Assembly: GCF_042657185.1 (NCBI RefSeq)
Contig: NZ_JBHSNN010000045.1
Length of the DNA: 30,545 nucleotides
Strand: one strand, 5' to 3'
DNA from: Ureibacillus thermophilus
GTDB lineage: Bacteria > Bacillota > Bacilli > Bacillales_A > Planococcaceae
Numbering within the stretch: the first letter of the stretch is position 1; each line of letters opens with the position of its first letter. The notes under the pieces were generated by a model. The model was given only the letters and a program-made list of their open reading frames with translations, was not told the origin of the DNA and searched no databases. Both the position numbers and the translations under genes were made by a program. Of the stretch, positions 24,112-30,545 are shown in pieces.

Positions 24112-24230
24112 ATTCTTCGGGGTGTGAGAAGGAGAAACGATAGGAAAAGATATATTTTACATATGTTTTATTTCTGTCGTATTCTTCCTTTTTCCGTCTA
24201 TTCCCCGAGAATGACGGATTTTTTATTTTT
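24112..24230 (+). promoter_or_regulatory. Antiterminator/terminator switch of the reductase riboswitch
   Basis: The terminator is CCGTC(t)ATT / AATGACGG (24194-24217), followed by ATTTTTTATTTTT. An alternative long hairpin pairs ATTCTTCGGGG (24112-24122) with CCCCGAGAAT (24203-24212) and GGAGAAACGATAG with CTGTCGTATTCTTCC inside it. This would sequester the terminator's loop and right arm. The two structures exclude each other. Confidence 0.75.
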
Positions 24231-24244
24231 AGGGAGGAATTAAG

Positions 24245-26485
24245 GTGACAAGAAATCAAAGTATTGAACAGGAAACACTTTCTGAATTCATCGATCGTAT
24301 TTTTAATGATTTCAAGTTGGCATCAGACCAATACAAAGAGAAGATTCGAAAAGCAGGAGTAACCAATCCATTCGATGAGAGAGATGCAGATCTTTTAATT
24401 AAGTATGCTCTTGAAAATATTGATGAAGCAAATACAGAATGGACCTATATTGCAGCAAGAATTTTTTTACAAAATCTTTATTATAAAGCAGCAAGAAACA
24501 GAGGATATGAATTTAATCATAATCGTACTTATGGATCGTTTTATGATTTGATTCGGATATTGACCGAAAAAGGAATCTATTCCGAAAAGTTATTAATGAA
24601 ATATACAAAACAAGACATTGAGTATTTTGAATCATTTATTGAACCTAAACATGATTTGTTATTTACATATCCCGCTATTCTATCTTTGGCAACCCGTTAT
24701 TTAGCAACGGATTATGAGAAAAATGTTTATGAATTGCCACAAGAACGCTGGATGATTATTGCGATGTACCTTATGCAAGACGAAGATAAATCCATGAGAA
24801 ATGAGTATGTAAAAGAAGCGTATTGGGCTTTAAGCAATCTGTATATGACTGTTGCGACCCCAACACTTGCAAATTCCGGAAAAACACATGGGCAGTTATC
24901 TAGCTGCTTTATTGATACTGTAAATGATAGCTTACAAGGAATCTATGATAGTAATAGCGATGTTGCCCAGCTTTCTAAAAATGGAGGCGGTATCGGTGTT
25001 TATATGGGGAAAATTCGTGCAAGAGGTAGTTCCATCAAAGGATACAAAGGCATGTCAAGTGGTGTTATACCATGGATTAAGCAATTAAATAATACAGCAG
25101 TCAGTGTTGATCAGCTTGGTACAAGAAAAGGCGCTATTAGTGTGTATTTAGATGTATGGCATCGTGATATAGAAGAATTCCTTGATTTGAAACTCAATAA
25201 TGGTGATGAACGGTTGCGTGCGTATGACATATATACAGGAGTATGTATACCCGATTATTTTATGGAACAGGTAGAAAAACGGGGAGATTGGTATTTATTT
25301 GATCCATATGAAGTGAAACAAGTGATGGGTTACTCGTTAGAAGACTTCTATGATGAAAAGAAGGGCGATGGACAGTGGCGTAAAAAGTATCAAGAATGTA
25401 TTCAAGCCAATCTTTCTTCCAAAAAAAGAATTCCAGCAATAGATATTATGAAGCGAATCATGAGATCCCAATTAGAAACTGGCGCACCGTTTATGTTTTA
25501 TCGTGATGAAGTCAACCGCCAAAATGCCAATTCCCATCAAGGTATGATCTACTGTTCAAATTTATGTACGGAAATTGCGCAAAATCAATCTCCAACAGAA
25601 TTTATTGAAGAATATATCGAAAACGAAAATATAATTGTAAAAAAATATAAAGCTGGTGATTTTGTTGTTTGCAATTTGAGTTCTATCAATTTAGGCCGTG
25701 CTGTACCTGATAATGTTTTAGAACGTTTGATTAAAATTCAAGTTCGCATGTTAGATAATGTAATTGATATTAATACGCTGCCAATTAAACAACCAGAAAT
25801 CACGAATAAAAAATACCGGGCCATTGGACTTGGAACATTTGGTTGGCATCATCTATTAGCTTTGAAGAATATTGAATGGGAATCAGAAGAAGCAGTACAA
25901 TATGCAGATGAACTTTATGAAAAAATAGCTTATTACACGATTCGAAGCAGTATGGAGTTAAGCAAAGAAAAGGGCAGTTATCCATTATTTGAAGGAAGTA
26001 AATGGAGTTCTGGTGAGTATTTTATTTATAAAGGTTATACAGACGAACGATGGATGCAACTTCAAAAAGATGTTAAAAAATATGGAATTCGAAATGGATA
26101 TTTAATGGCCATTGCACCTAATGCGACAACTTCGATTATTGCAGGTTCCACCGCTAGTATTGATCCTATCTTTAAACCTTTTTATATTGAGGAGAAAAAG
26201 GATTACCGAATTCCGACAACTGCACCTGATTTAAATCATAAAACGTATAATATTTATCGCCGTTCAGCTTATATTGTGGACCAAAGATGGTCAATCAAAC
26301 AAAATGCTGCTCGTCAAAAACATATCGATCAAAGCATTTCATTTAATATTTATGTTCCAAACACGATAAAGGCATCAGTGCTTTTAGATCTACATTTTCA
26401 AGCATGGAAATCAGGTTTAAAAACAACCTATTATGTTCGCTCTACATCGAATGAAGTAGAAGAATGTGTGTGGTGTCAAAGTTGA
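24245..26485 (+). CDS. nrdE: Class I ribonucleotide reductase, catalytic (alpha) subunit
   Basis: Reduces ribonucleotides to deoxyribonucleotides using a radical delivered by the small subunit. The 746-residue protein starts at GTG 24245, after AGGGAGGAA. Redox and radical cysteines are all visible: C221 in SSCFIDT, C441 in NLCTEI (with N439 and E443 as partners), C476 in VVCNLSSINL, and the C-terminal pair C741/C744 (ECVWCQS) that is recycled by thioredoxin-like proteins. PNATTSIIAGSTASIDP is the substrate-phosphate region. The first 90 residues have no recognisable ATP-cone, as in NrdE rather than NrdA. It is controlled by the cobalamin riboswitch. It overlaps the flavodoxin gene. Confidence 0.93.
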   Translation: MTRNQSIEQETLSEFIDRIFNDFKLASDQYKEKIRKAGVTNPFDERDADLLIKYALENIDEANTEWTYIAARIFLQNLYYKAARNRGYEFNHNRTYGSFYDLIRILTEKGIYSEKLLMKYTKQDIEYFESFIEPKHDLLFTYPAILSLATRYLATDYEKNVYELPQERWMIIAMYLMQDEDKSMRNEYVKEAYWALSNLYMTVATPTLANSGKTHGQLSSCFIDTVNDSLQGIYDSNSDVAQLSKNGGGIGVYMGKIRARGSSIKGYKGMSSGVIPWIKQLNNTAVSVDQLGTRKGAISVYLDVWHRDIEEFLDLKLNNGDERLRAYDIYTGVCIPDYFMEQVEKRGDWYLFDPYEVKQVMGYSLEDFYDEKKGDGQWRKKYQECIQANLSSKKRIPAIDIMKRIMRSQLETGAPFMFYRDEVNRQNANSHQGMIYCSNLCTEIAQNQSPTEFIEEYIENENIIVKKYKAGDFVVCNLSSINLGRAVPDNVLERLIKIQVRMLDNVIDINTLPIKQPEITNKKYRAIGLGTFGWHHLLALKNIEWESEEAVQYADELYEKIAYYTIRSSMELSKEKGSYPLFEGSKWSSGEYFIYKGYTDERWMQLQKDVKKYGIRNGYLMAIAPNATTSIIAGSTASIDPIFKPFYIEEKKDYRIPTTAPDLNHKTYNIYRRSAYIVDQRWSIKQNAARQKHIDQSISFNIYVPNTIKASVLLDLHFQAWKSGLKTTYYVRSTSNEVEECVWCQS

Positions 26486-26916
26486 AGGCTTTAATAGCTT
26501 ATTTATCTTATAGTGGAAATACAAAAGAAGTTGCAGAAATTATTGAGGAAGTATTAAAAGAAAAGAAATTTCAAGTGGATATGCATCGAATCGGAGTCAA
26601 TTTGCCAATCAATCTTAAAATGTACGATTTAATATTTATTGGTACTTTTACTTGGGCAAAGGGTGCATTACCTATTGAAGTTAAGGATTTTGTATGGGAA
26701 ATAGGCTATAAACCAAAAAATATTGCAGTATTTGGTACTGGTGATACTCAGTTTGGAGGCGATGAATTATTTTGCTTAGCGGCTGTGAAATTAGCAAGAT
26801 TCTACAATAGTCGTTGGGAACCTTTAAAAATTGAACAATCTCCTAGAGGAAGTCAAGAAAAAATCGTAAAAAAATGGATAGAAGGGATTGTTAAAGATGT
26901 CACCAAACTTGCTTGA
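26482..26916 (+). CDS. Flavodoxin, probably serving the reductase (NrdI-like role)
   Basis: A small FMN-binding electron carrier of about 144 residues. The phosphate loop is SYSGNTKEVA near the N-terminus, with GTFTWAKGALP (the FMN-flanking tryptophan loop) and FGTGDTQFGGDEL following in flavodoxin order. The most natural start is TTG 26482 (MKALIAYLSY), which overlaps the upstream stop as TTGA; ATG 26464 would add six residues and GTG codons lie between. It resembles long-chain-type flavodoxins such as YkuN/YkuP rather than canonical short NrdI. Its position between the two reductase subunits suggests it reduces or helps assemble the metal cofactor of the small subunit, as NrdI does for NrdF. 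Confidence 0.8.
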   Translation: MKALIAYLSYSGNTKEVAEIIEEVLKEKKFQVDMHRIGVNLPINLKMYDLIFIGTFTWAKGALPIEVKDFVWEIGYKPKNIAVFGTGDTQFGGDELFCLAAVKLARFYNSRWEPLKIEQSPRGSQEKIVKKWIEGIVKDVTKLA

Positions 26917-27940
26917 AAAGGTAAAAACATTAGATCCAATGAATCCAAATCGAGCAACTGCACTGTTTGGAGGAAAATCGAGTGGTATTTTAAATTGGAA
27001 TAATATTAAGTATCCGCATTGGTATAAAACATATAAACGCTTGTTAAGTAATTTCTGGAAGTCTGATGAAGTGAATATGTCGAATGATGTGAAGGAATTT
27101 CCAATGTTATCAACGGAGGAACAAGATACGTTTTTAAAAGTAATTAGCCTTTTAGCGACATTAGATTCATCGCAAACAAGGACCATTCTACTCACATCCT
27201 TATATGCCACAGATCCATCAGTACAATCTATTTTAGCTGTCATTGCACAACAAGAAGCAGTGCATAATGAAAGCTATTCTTATATATTATCTTCCGTAGT
27301 ATCGTTAGATAAACAAAATGAAGCTTTTGAAATTGGTAGAAGTGATCCGATTTTACTTAAACGTAATCAAAATATAATGGAGATATATAATCAATTTGTC
27401 GAGAAGCCATCTTTAGAAAATATATTAAAAACATTAGTATATTCCACAATACTTGAAGGATTATTCTTCTATTCAGGTTTTGCTTTCTTCTATAATTTAG
27501 CGCGCCAAAACAAAATGGTTGGAACATCTACAATGATTAGTTACATTAACCGAGATGAATTAGAACACGGTCGTTTTATTTGTGAATTAGTTCGGGCAAC
27601 ATTGGGAGAAAATCCAGAGCTAAATACAAAACATTTTACTGATTGGGTTTATGAACAATTTAGAAATTCTGTAGAATTGGAAGTGGAATGGTCTCACTAT
27701 GTGTTAAATGGTGTAGAAGGCATTGATTTAGATGAAATGGAAGGTTTTATTAAATATAGAGCGAATAAAATGTTACGAATGATAGGATTAAGTGAAATAT
27801 ACGCAATGCATATTAATAATCCAATGAAATGGATTCGTGCATATGTAGATAATTTTGATGAAACAAAAACGGATTTCTTTGAACAAAGAAATCGTCAATA
27901 TACGAAGATTAGTGATTTGAATGGTTTTGATGAACTCTAA
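26897..27940 (+). CDS. nrdF: Class I ribonucleotide reductase, radical-generating (beta) subunit
   Basis: Houses the dimetal centre and tyrosyl radical. It has 347 residues from ATG 26897, ten bases after GAAGGGA; it overlaps the flavodoxin gene by 20 bases. All ligands can be placed: D90 (ATLDSSQTR), E120 and H123 (QQEAVHNESYSYI), E187 (TILEGLFFYSGF), and E221 and H224 (INRDELEHGRF). The radical tyrosine is Y127. The EAVHNESYS pattern and LEGLFFYSGF are closer to NrdF (class Ib, manganese) than to NrdB, which fits the flavodoxin next door. The distance from canonical NrdF makes the subclass provisional. Confidence 0.9.
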   Translation: MSPNLLEKVKTLDPMNPNRATALFGGKSSGILNWNNIKYPHWYKTYKRLLSNFWKSDEVNMSNDVKEFPMLSTEEQDTFLKVISLLATLDSSQTRTILLTSLYATDPSVQSILAVIAQQEAVHNESYSYILSSVVSLDKQNEAFEIGRSDPILLKRNQNIMEIYNQFVEKPSLENILKTLVYSTILEGLFFYSGFAFFYNLARQNKMVGTSTMISYINRDELEHGRFICELVRATLGENPELNTKHFTDWVYEQFRNSVELEVEWSHYVLNGVEGIDLDEMEGFIKYRANKMLRMIGLSEIYAMHINNPMKWIRAYVDNFDETKTDFFEQRNRQYTKISDLNGFDEL

Positions 27941-27970
27941 AAATTATTAATATTAAAAATCCAAATCTCT

Positions 27971-28009
27971 GAAGGGTGTACTAATATTTTTAGCAGCCCT
28001 TCTTTTTTT
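27971..28009 (+). terminator. Terminator of the reductase operon
   Basis: GAAGGG (27971-27976) pairs with CCCTTC (27997-28002), with extra pairing of TG/CA inside, followed by seven T residues. Confidence 0.8.
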
Positions 28010-28192
28010 GTTGAGATAAGTTTGAGTATATATGCCTATCATTTTTTATACTAGTATGTTCAAAAATGTTAGAGTTGTTGAAATAAACTTTGGTGCTCTG
28101 ATTTCTAGATTGAAATTTTATGTATAAATCCAATAGTAAATTTCCATAATTAAATCAGGATTTTAAAAATTGTTAAAAGGTAGGGATTATTT

Positions 28193-28336
28193 TTGGGAGA
28201 AAGTAAATATGCAGAATTAAATGAAGAACAACTCAAGGAAATAAAACGACTAGAGGAAAAATTAAATGTAACACTAATTGCATATGAAAATTCAATATTA
28301 GAAAGTCAAAACCAATTTGATAACACAGCGAATTAA
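28193..28336 (+). CDS. Small acidic protein of unknown function, 47 residues
   Basis: A TTG at 28193 lies about eight bases after AAGGTAGGG and opens a 47-codon frame. The product begins MGESKYAELNEEQLKEIKRL and is predicted to be largely helical and charged, ending in a polar tail (ESQNQFDNTAN). Composition and codon use are protein-like. I recall small proteins of this style in Bacillaceae but cannot name it. It has no partner genes; the region around it is decayed, so it may be one of the few intact pieces left. Confidence 0.55.
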   Translation: MGESKYAELNEEQLKEIKRLEEKLNVTLIAYENSILESQNQFDNTAN

Positions 28337-28703
28337 ATTGAATGGATATTGTTATTGACAAGTAGAAAATACACATATTTGGTGAAGGTCTCTAATTTAA
28401 AGAAAAAGGTTCGATTGAAAATGAAGAATATCCATAGGCCTTCACCTATCCCTTCACTTGAGATTTTCAGTATTCAGGAAGAACCATCCCCTATCAGCAA
28501 AGCATCCGTGAATTCTGCCTTCCTTGTCTCCATTATGGTTTTCTCTTTATACACGCCCACATAGCAGATATCCCCGTATGATTCAAAATCTATCGATATT
28601 AGTCAAAATGAAATGATAGAGAAAAGCATGCATGAAATCGAAATTTTAAATGACAGAGAATTTGATGATTTATATAATCAATTGGATGTTGCTCATCAAA
28701 TGA
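28337..28703. other. Decayed region before the exporter pseudogene
   Basis: A mosaic of short protein-like frames in both directions with no complete gene. On the plus strand a frame from 28565 reads KSMHEIEILNDREFDDLYNQ and then LDVAHQMIVDG before running into the exporter fragment. No insertion-sequence ends were seen. Confidence 0.4.
28474..28602 (-). pseudogene. Possible 3' fragment of a lost minus-strand gene
   Basis: On the minus strand a 42-codon frame without a start reads ...DFESYGDICYVGVYKEKTIM..., then ETRKAEFTDALLIGDGSS and a TGA. The text is protein-like with no ambiguity of stops, but the sequence upstream is closed by stops and belongs to other fragments. I do not recognise the family. 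It is more likely a gene remnant than a chance frame, with low certainty. Confidence 0.3.
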
Positions 28704-28739
28704 TTGTGGACGGAACTATTCGCGAATACGTGGGCTGTG

Positions 28740-29444
28740 TCAACAGCGCCTGCGAAAGCAAAATTCCATGCAATCAATGACCGATTATATGAGAATGCCT
28801 GGAAGTCGCAATTTTTATCCAGCTTGATGATGCCGATTATGCAGTTTATCGGAAATTTTGGCTATGTAGCTGTGTGTATTGTTGGTGCTTACCTTGTTAC
28901 AACTAATGCCATCACCATTGAAACGATTGTGGCGTTTATAATTTATATTCGTCTATTTACTCAGAAACCCAATTTGCTCAAGTGGGAACAAATTTACAAT
29001 CGGCGCAAGCGGCCAGTGAGCGGGTATTTGAATTTTTGGAAGAAAAAGAATTGGATGCGGAACATCCGAAACTTGCAAAAGTGGAGCATGTTAAAGGGGA
29101 GATAGAATTTAAAAATGTGCAATTTGGATACTGCCAATGGACAAAAACAATGATTAACGATTGCCCGTGTAATGATAAAAAATGCGCCGTTATTGAATTT
29201 AGATGAAGCAACGAGTTCTGTGGATACACGGACAGAACTACAAATTCAGCGCGCTATGGAACAATTGGAAACAGGAAAAACGTCCTTTATTATTGCCCAT
29301 CGTCTTTCAACCATTAAAAATGCGGATTTAATTTTAGTCATGAAAGATGGAGAAATTGTGGAGAAATGAACCCATCAAGAACTTCTTGATAAAAATAGAT
29401 TCTACGAAGAATTGTATAAAAGCCAGTTTGAACAATTATCGTAA
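28740..29444 (+). pseudogene. Multidrug-type ABC exporter, broken
   Basis: A remnant of a type IV half-transporter (membrane domain fused to ATPase, about 580-600 residues when whole). The first half is missing. The remaining pieces are AKFHAINDRLYENAW and the helix LMMPIMQFIGNFGYVAVCIV. After a frameshift near 28968 come VGTNLQSAQAASERVFEFLE and GEIEFKNVQFGY. After a deletion of roughly 100 residues, which takes Walker A and the LSGGQ signature, it resumes with NLDEATSSVDTRTELQIQRA and FIIAHRLSTIKNADLILVM. The conserved GTH before the C-terminal helix is broken by TGA (a one-base change from GGA) near 29367, and coding-like sequence runs on to the TAA at 29442. It cannot make a working transporter. 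Confidence 0.9.
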
Positions 29445-29463
29445 CTGTTTCAAACTAAAATAT

Positions 29464-29471
29464 GGTATAAT
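29464..29471 (+). promoter_or_regulatory. Extended -10 promoter of prsA
   Basis: TATAAT (29466-29471) is preceded by ATG one base upstream, a TGN extended -10; the -35 region is poor (AACTGT). It lies about 92 bases before the prsA start. Confidence 0.55.
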
Positions 29472-29563
29472 TAGTAAGCGAGTTTTTGACGTACACTTGA
29501 CATAAAACGGTTTTTGCATTGTTTCTGCAAGTGAAACGATAAAATATTGAGCGGAGGATTTAA

Positions 29564-30472
29564 ATGAACAAAATGAATATGCCAAAAATGATGAAGATGA
29601 TTACCATTCCGTTAGCTTTAAGTGCCATGCTAGTAGGATGTTCAAACGGAGATGATGAATCAGTAGCAACGGTGAATGGAGAAAAAATCACAAAAGCGGA
29701 ATTAAACGAAGCTCTCACGGAACAATATGGACAAGAAGTATTAAATAATTTAATTGCCAATAAAATTGTGGAGTTAGAAGCGAAAAAACAAAAAGTTTCC
29801 GTAACGAAAGACGAAATTGAAGCGGAGTATAAAGACTATGTGGACCAATACGGAGGGGAAGAAAGTTTCAAACAATTGCTTTCTTCTTATAATATGGATG
29901 TAGAGGATGTAAAGAAAGATATTAAAAATTATTTACTAACAAAAAAAGTAATGGAAGACTATGTTGACATTAAAGACGACGAATTGAAATCCTACTTTGA
30001 AGAAAATAAGGATTCCTATAATCAAGCAGAACAAGTTGAAGCAAGCCATATTCTAGTGGACGATGAAAAAACAGCTAAAGAAGTCATTAAAAAATTAAAT
30101 GATGGAGAAGATTTTGCTAAACTTGCAAAAGAATATTCCACTGATACAGGTACAAAAGACAAAGGTGGCTACTTAGGCTACTTTGGCAGAGGCGAAATGG
30201 TTGAAGCCTTTGAAAATGCTGCATTCTCCATGAAAGTAGGTTCCATTTCCAGCGAGCCAGTCAAAACTGATTTTGGTTACCATATCATAAAAGTGACAGA
30301 CAAAAAAGAAGTAAAAGAAGCCAAATTTGAAGATGTGAAAGACAAAGTATATCAAGATTTATTAGAACAAAAAGTAAACGAACAATATACAAAATGGCTA
30401 TCCGAAAAAATGGATGAATATAAAATTGAAAACAAATTATCAGGCGATAATAAAGATAAAAAGGATAAATAA
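29564..30472 (+). CDS. prsA: Foldase lipoprotein PrsA, peptidyl-prolyl isomerase
   Basis: A lipid-anchored chaperone on the outer face of the membrane that helps secreted proteins fold after translocation. The 302 residues include a signal with lipobox LVGC (cysteine 26), an N-terminal chaperone region (VNGEKITKAELNEALTEQYG), and a parvulin domain beginning ASHILVDDEKTAKEV (about 164-178) and running through DTGTKDKGGYLGYFGRGEMV, ENAAFSMKVGSIS and KTDFGYHIIKV. A charged, lysine-rich C-terminus (DNKDKKDK) follows. ATG 29564 follows GCGGAGG. An extended -10 promoter precedes it and a terminator follows, so it is a single-gene unit. Confidence 0.96.
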   Translation: MNKMNMPKMMKMITIPLALSAMLVGCSNGDDESVATVNGEKITKAELNEALTEQYGQEVLNNLIANKIVELEAKKQKVSVTKDEIEAEYKDYVDQYGGEESFKQLLSSYNMDVEDVKKDIKNYLLTKKVMEDYVDIKDDELKSYFEENKDSYNQAEQVEASHILVDDEKTAKEVIKKLNDGEDFAKLAKEYSTDTGTKDKGGYLGYFGRGEMVEAFENAAFSMKVGSISSEPVKTDFGYHIIKVTDKKEVKEAKFEDVKDKVYQDLLEQKVNEQYTKWLSEKMDEYKIENKLSGDNKDKKDK

Positions 30473-30490
30473 TTAAAACATACTAACATT

Positions 30491-30532
30491 AGTAGTACAG
30501 ACCTAGGCCAAGGTTTGTGCTACTATTTTTTT
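30491..30532 (+). terminator. Terminator after prsA
   Basis: AGTAGTACAGACCT (30491-30504) pairs with AGGTTTGTGCTACT (30511-30524) with two G-U pairs, followed by ATTTTTTTAT. Confidence 0.88.
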
Positions 30533-30545
30533 ATAGTAGAAGTGA

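Noticed and set aside
1..30545. A defence, toxin-antitoxin or biosynthetic island.
   Set aside because: Apart from the mobile remnants, all identifiable genes fit transport, core metabolism, stress or cofactor roles; no such gene set was seen.

Overview
This window is low-GC Gram-positive DNA. The gene order arginase, sigW, rsiW, cdaA, cdaR, glmM, glmS, the glmS ribozyme, the Bacillus-type 5S rRNA and the PrsA lipoprotein all point to Bacillales. My best guess is a Planococcaceae/Caryophanaceae-type genome (Lysinibacillus or Ureibacillus-like), but that is an inference; the sequence itself supports only Bacillales firmly.

Layout. 1-1422: the 3' tip of a 23S rRNA, a 5S rRNA and its terminator. 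A decayed ISL3-family element with an 8-bp target duplication sits in the terminator T-tract, followed by tRNA-Asn. 1804-8571: a branched-chain-amino-acid-type ABC uptake operon (livG, an acyl-CoA-synthetase-like gene, livH, livM, a lipoprotein binding protein, livF), with a strong hairpin before livF. 8651-9402: a tiny truncated ORF, a 160-bp element with inverted ends, and a four-gene tRNA cluster (Glu, Val, Tyr, Gln) with promoter and terminator. 9634-18912: conserved core with arginase, the SigW/RsiW envelope-stress pair under a SigW-type promoter, the c-di-AMP synthase CdaA with its regulator CdaR, GlmM, a DJ-1/PfpI protein and ribozyme-controlled GlmS. Two copies of a 180-bp repeat lie directly after rsiW and glmS, and a different 276-bp element lies before glmS.

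19396-27940: a vitamin B12 region. A minus-strand riboswitch controls a BtuF-BtuC-BtuD-type importer and a divergent PduO-like adenosyltransferase homologue. A second homologue of that protein is transcribed the other way from its own promoter. A second cobalamin riboswitch, with a readable antiterminator/terminator pair, controls a class I ribonucleotide reductase operon with a flavodoxin gene between the large and small subunits. The logic is coherent: scarce B12 should switch on both B12 uptake and a B12-independent reductase.

27941-30545: a gene graveyard (a small intact ORF, shreds of unidentified coding sequence, a badly broken ABC exporter), then an intact prsA foldase gene with its terminator.

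The most unusual items are the paired adenosyltransferase-like proteins, which lack the expected N-terminal ATP-binding signature and the tandem arginines of the family, and the flavodoxin-containing reductase operon. I saw no CRISPR array, phage module or recognisable defence system.
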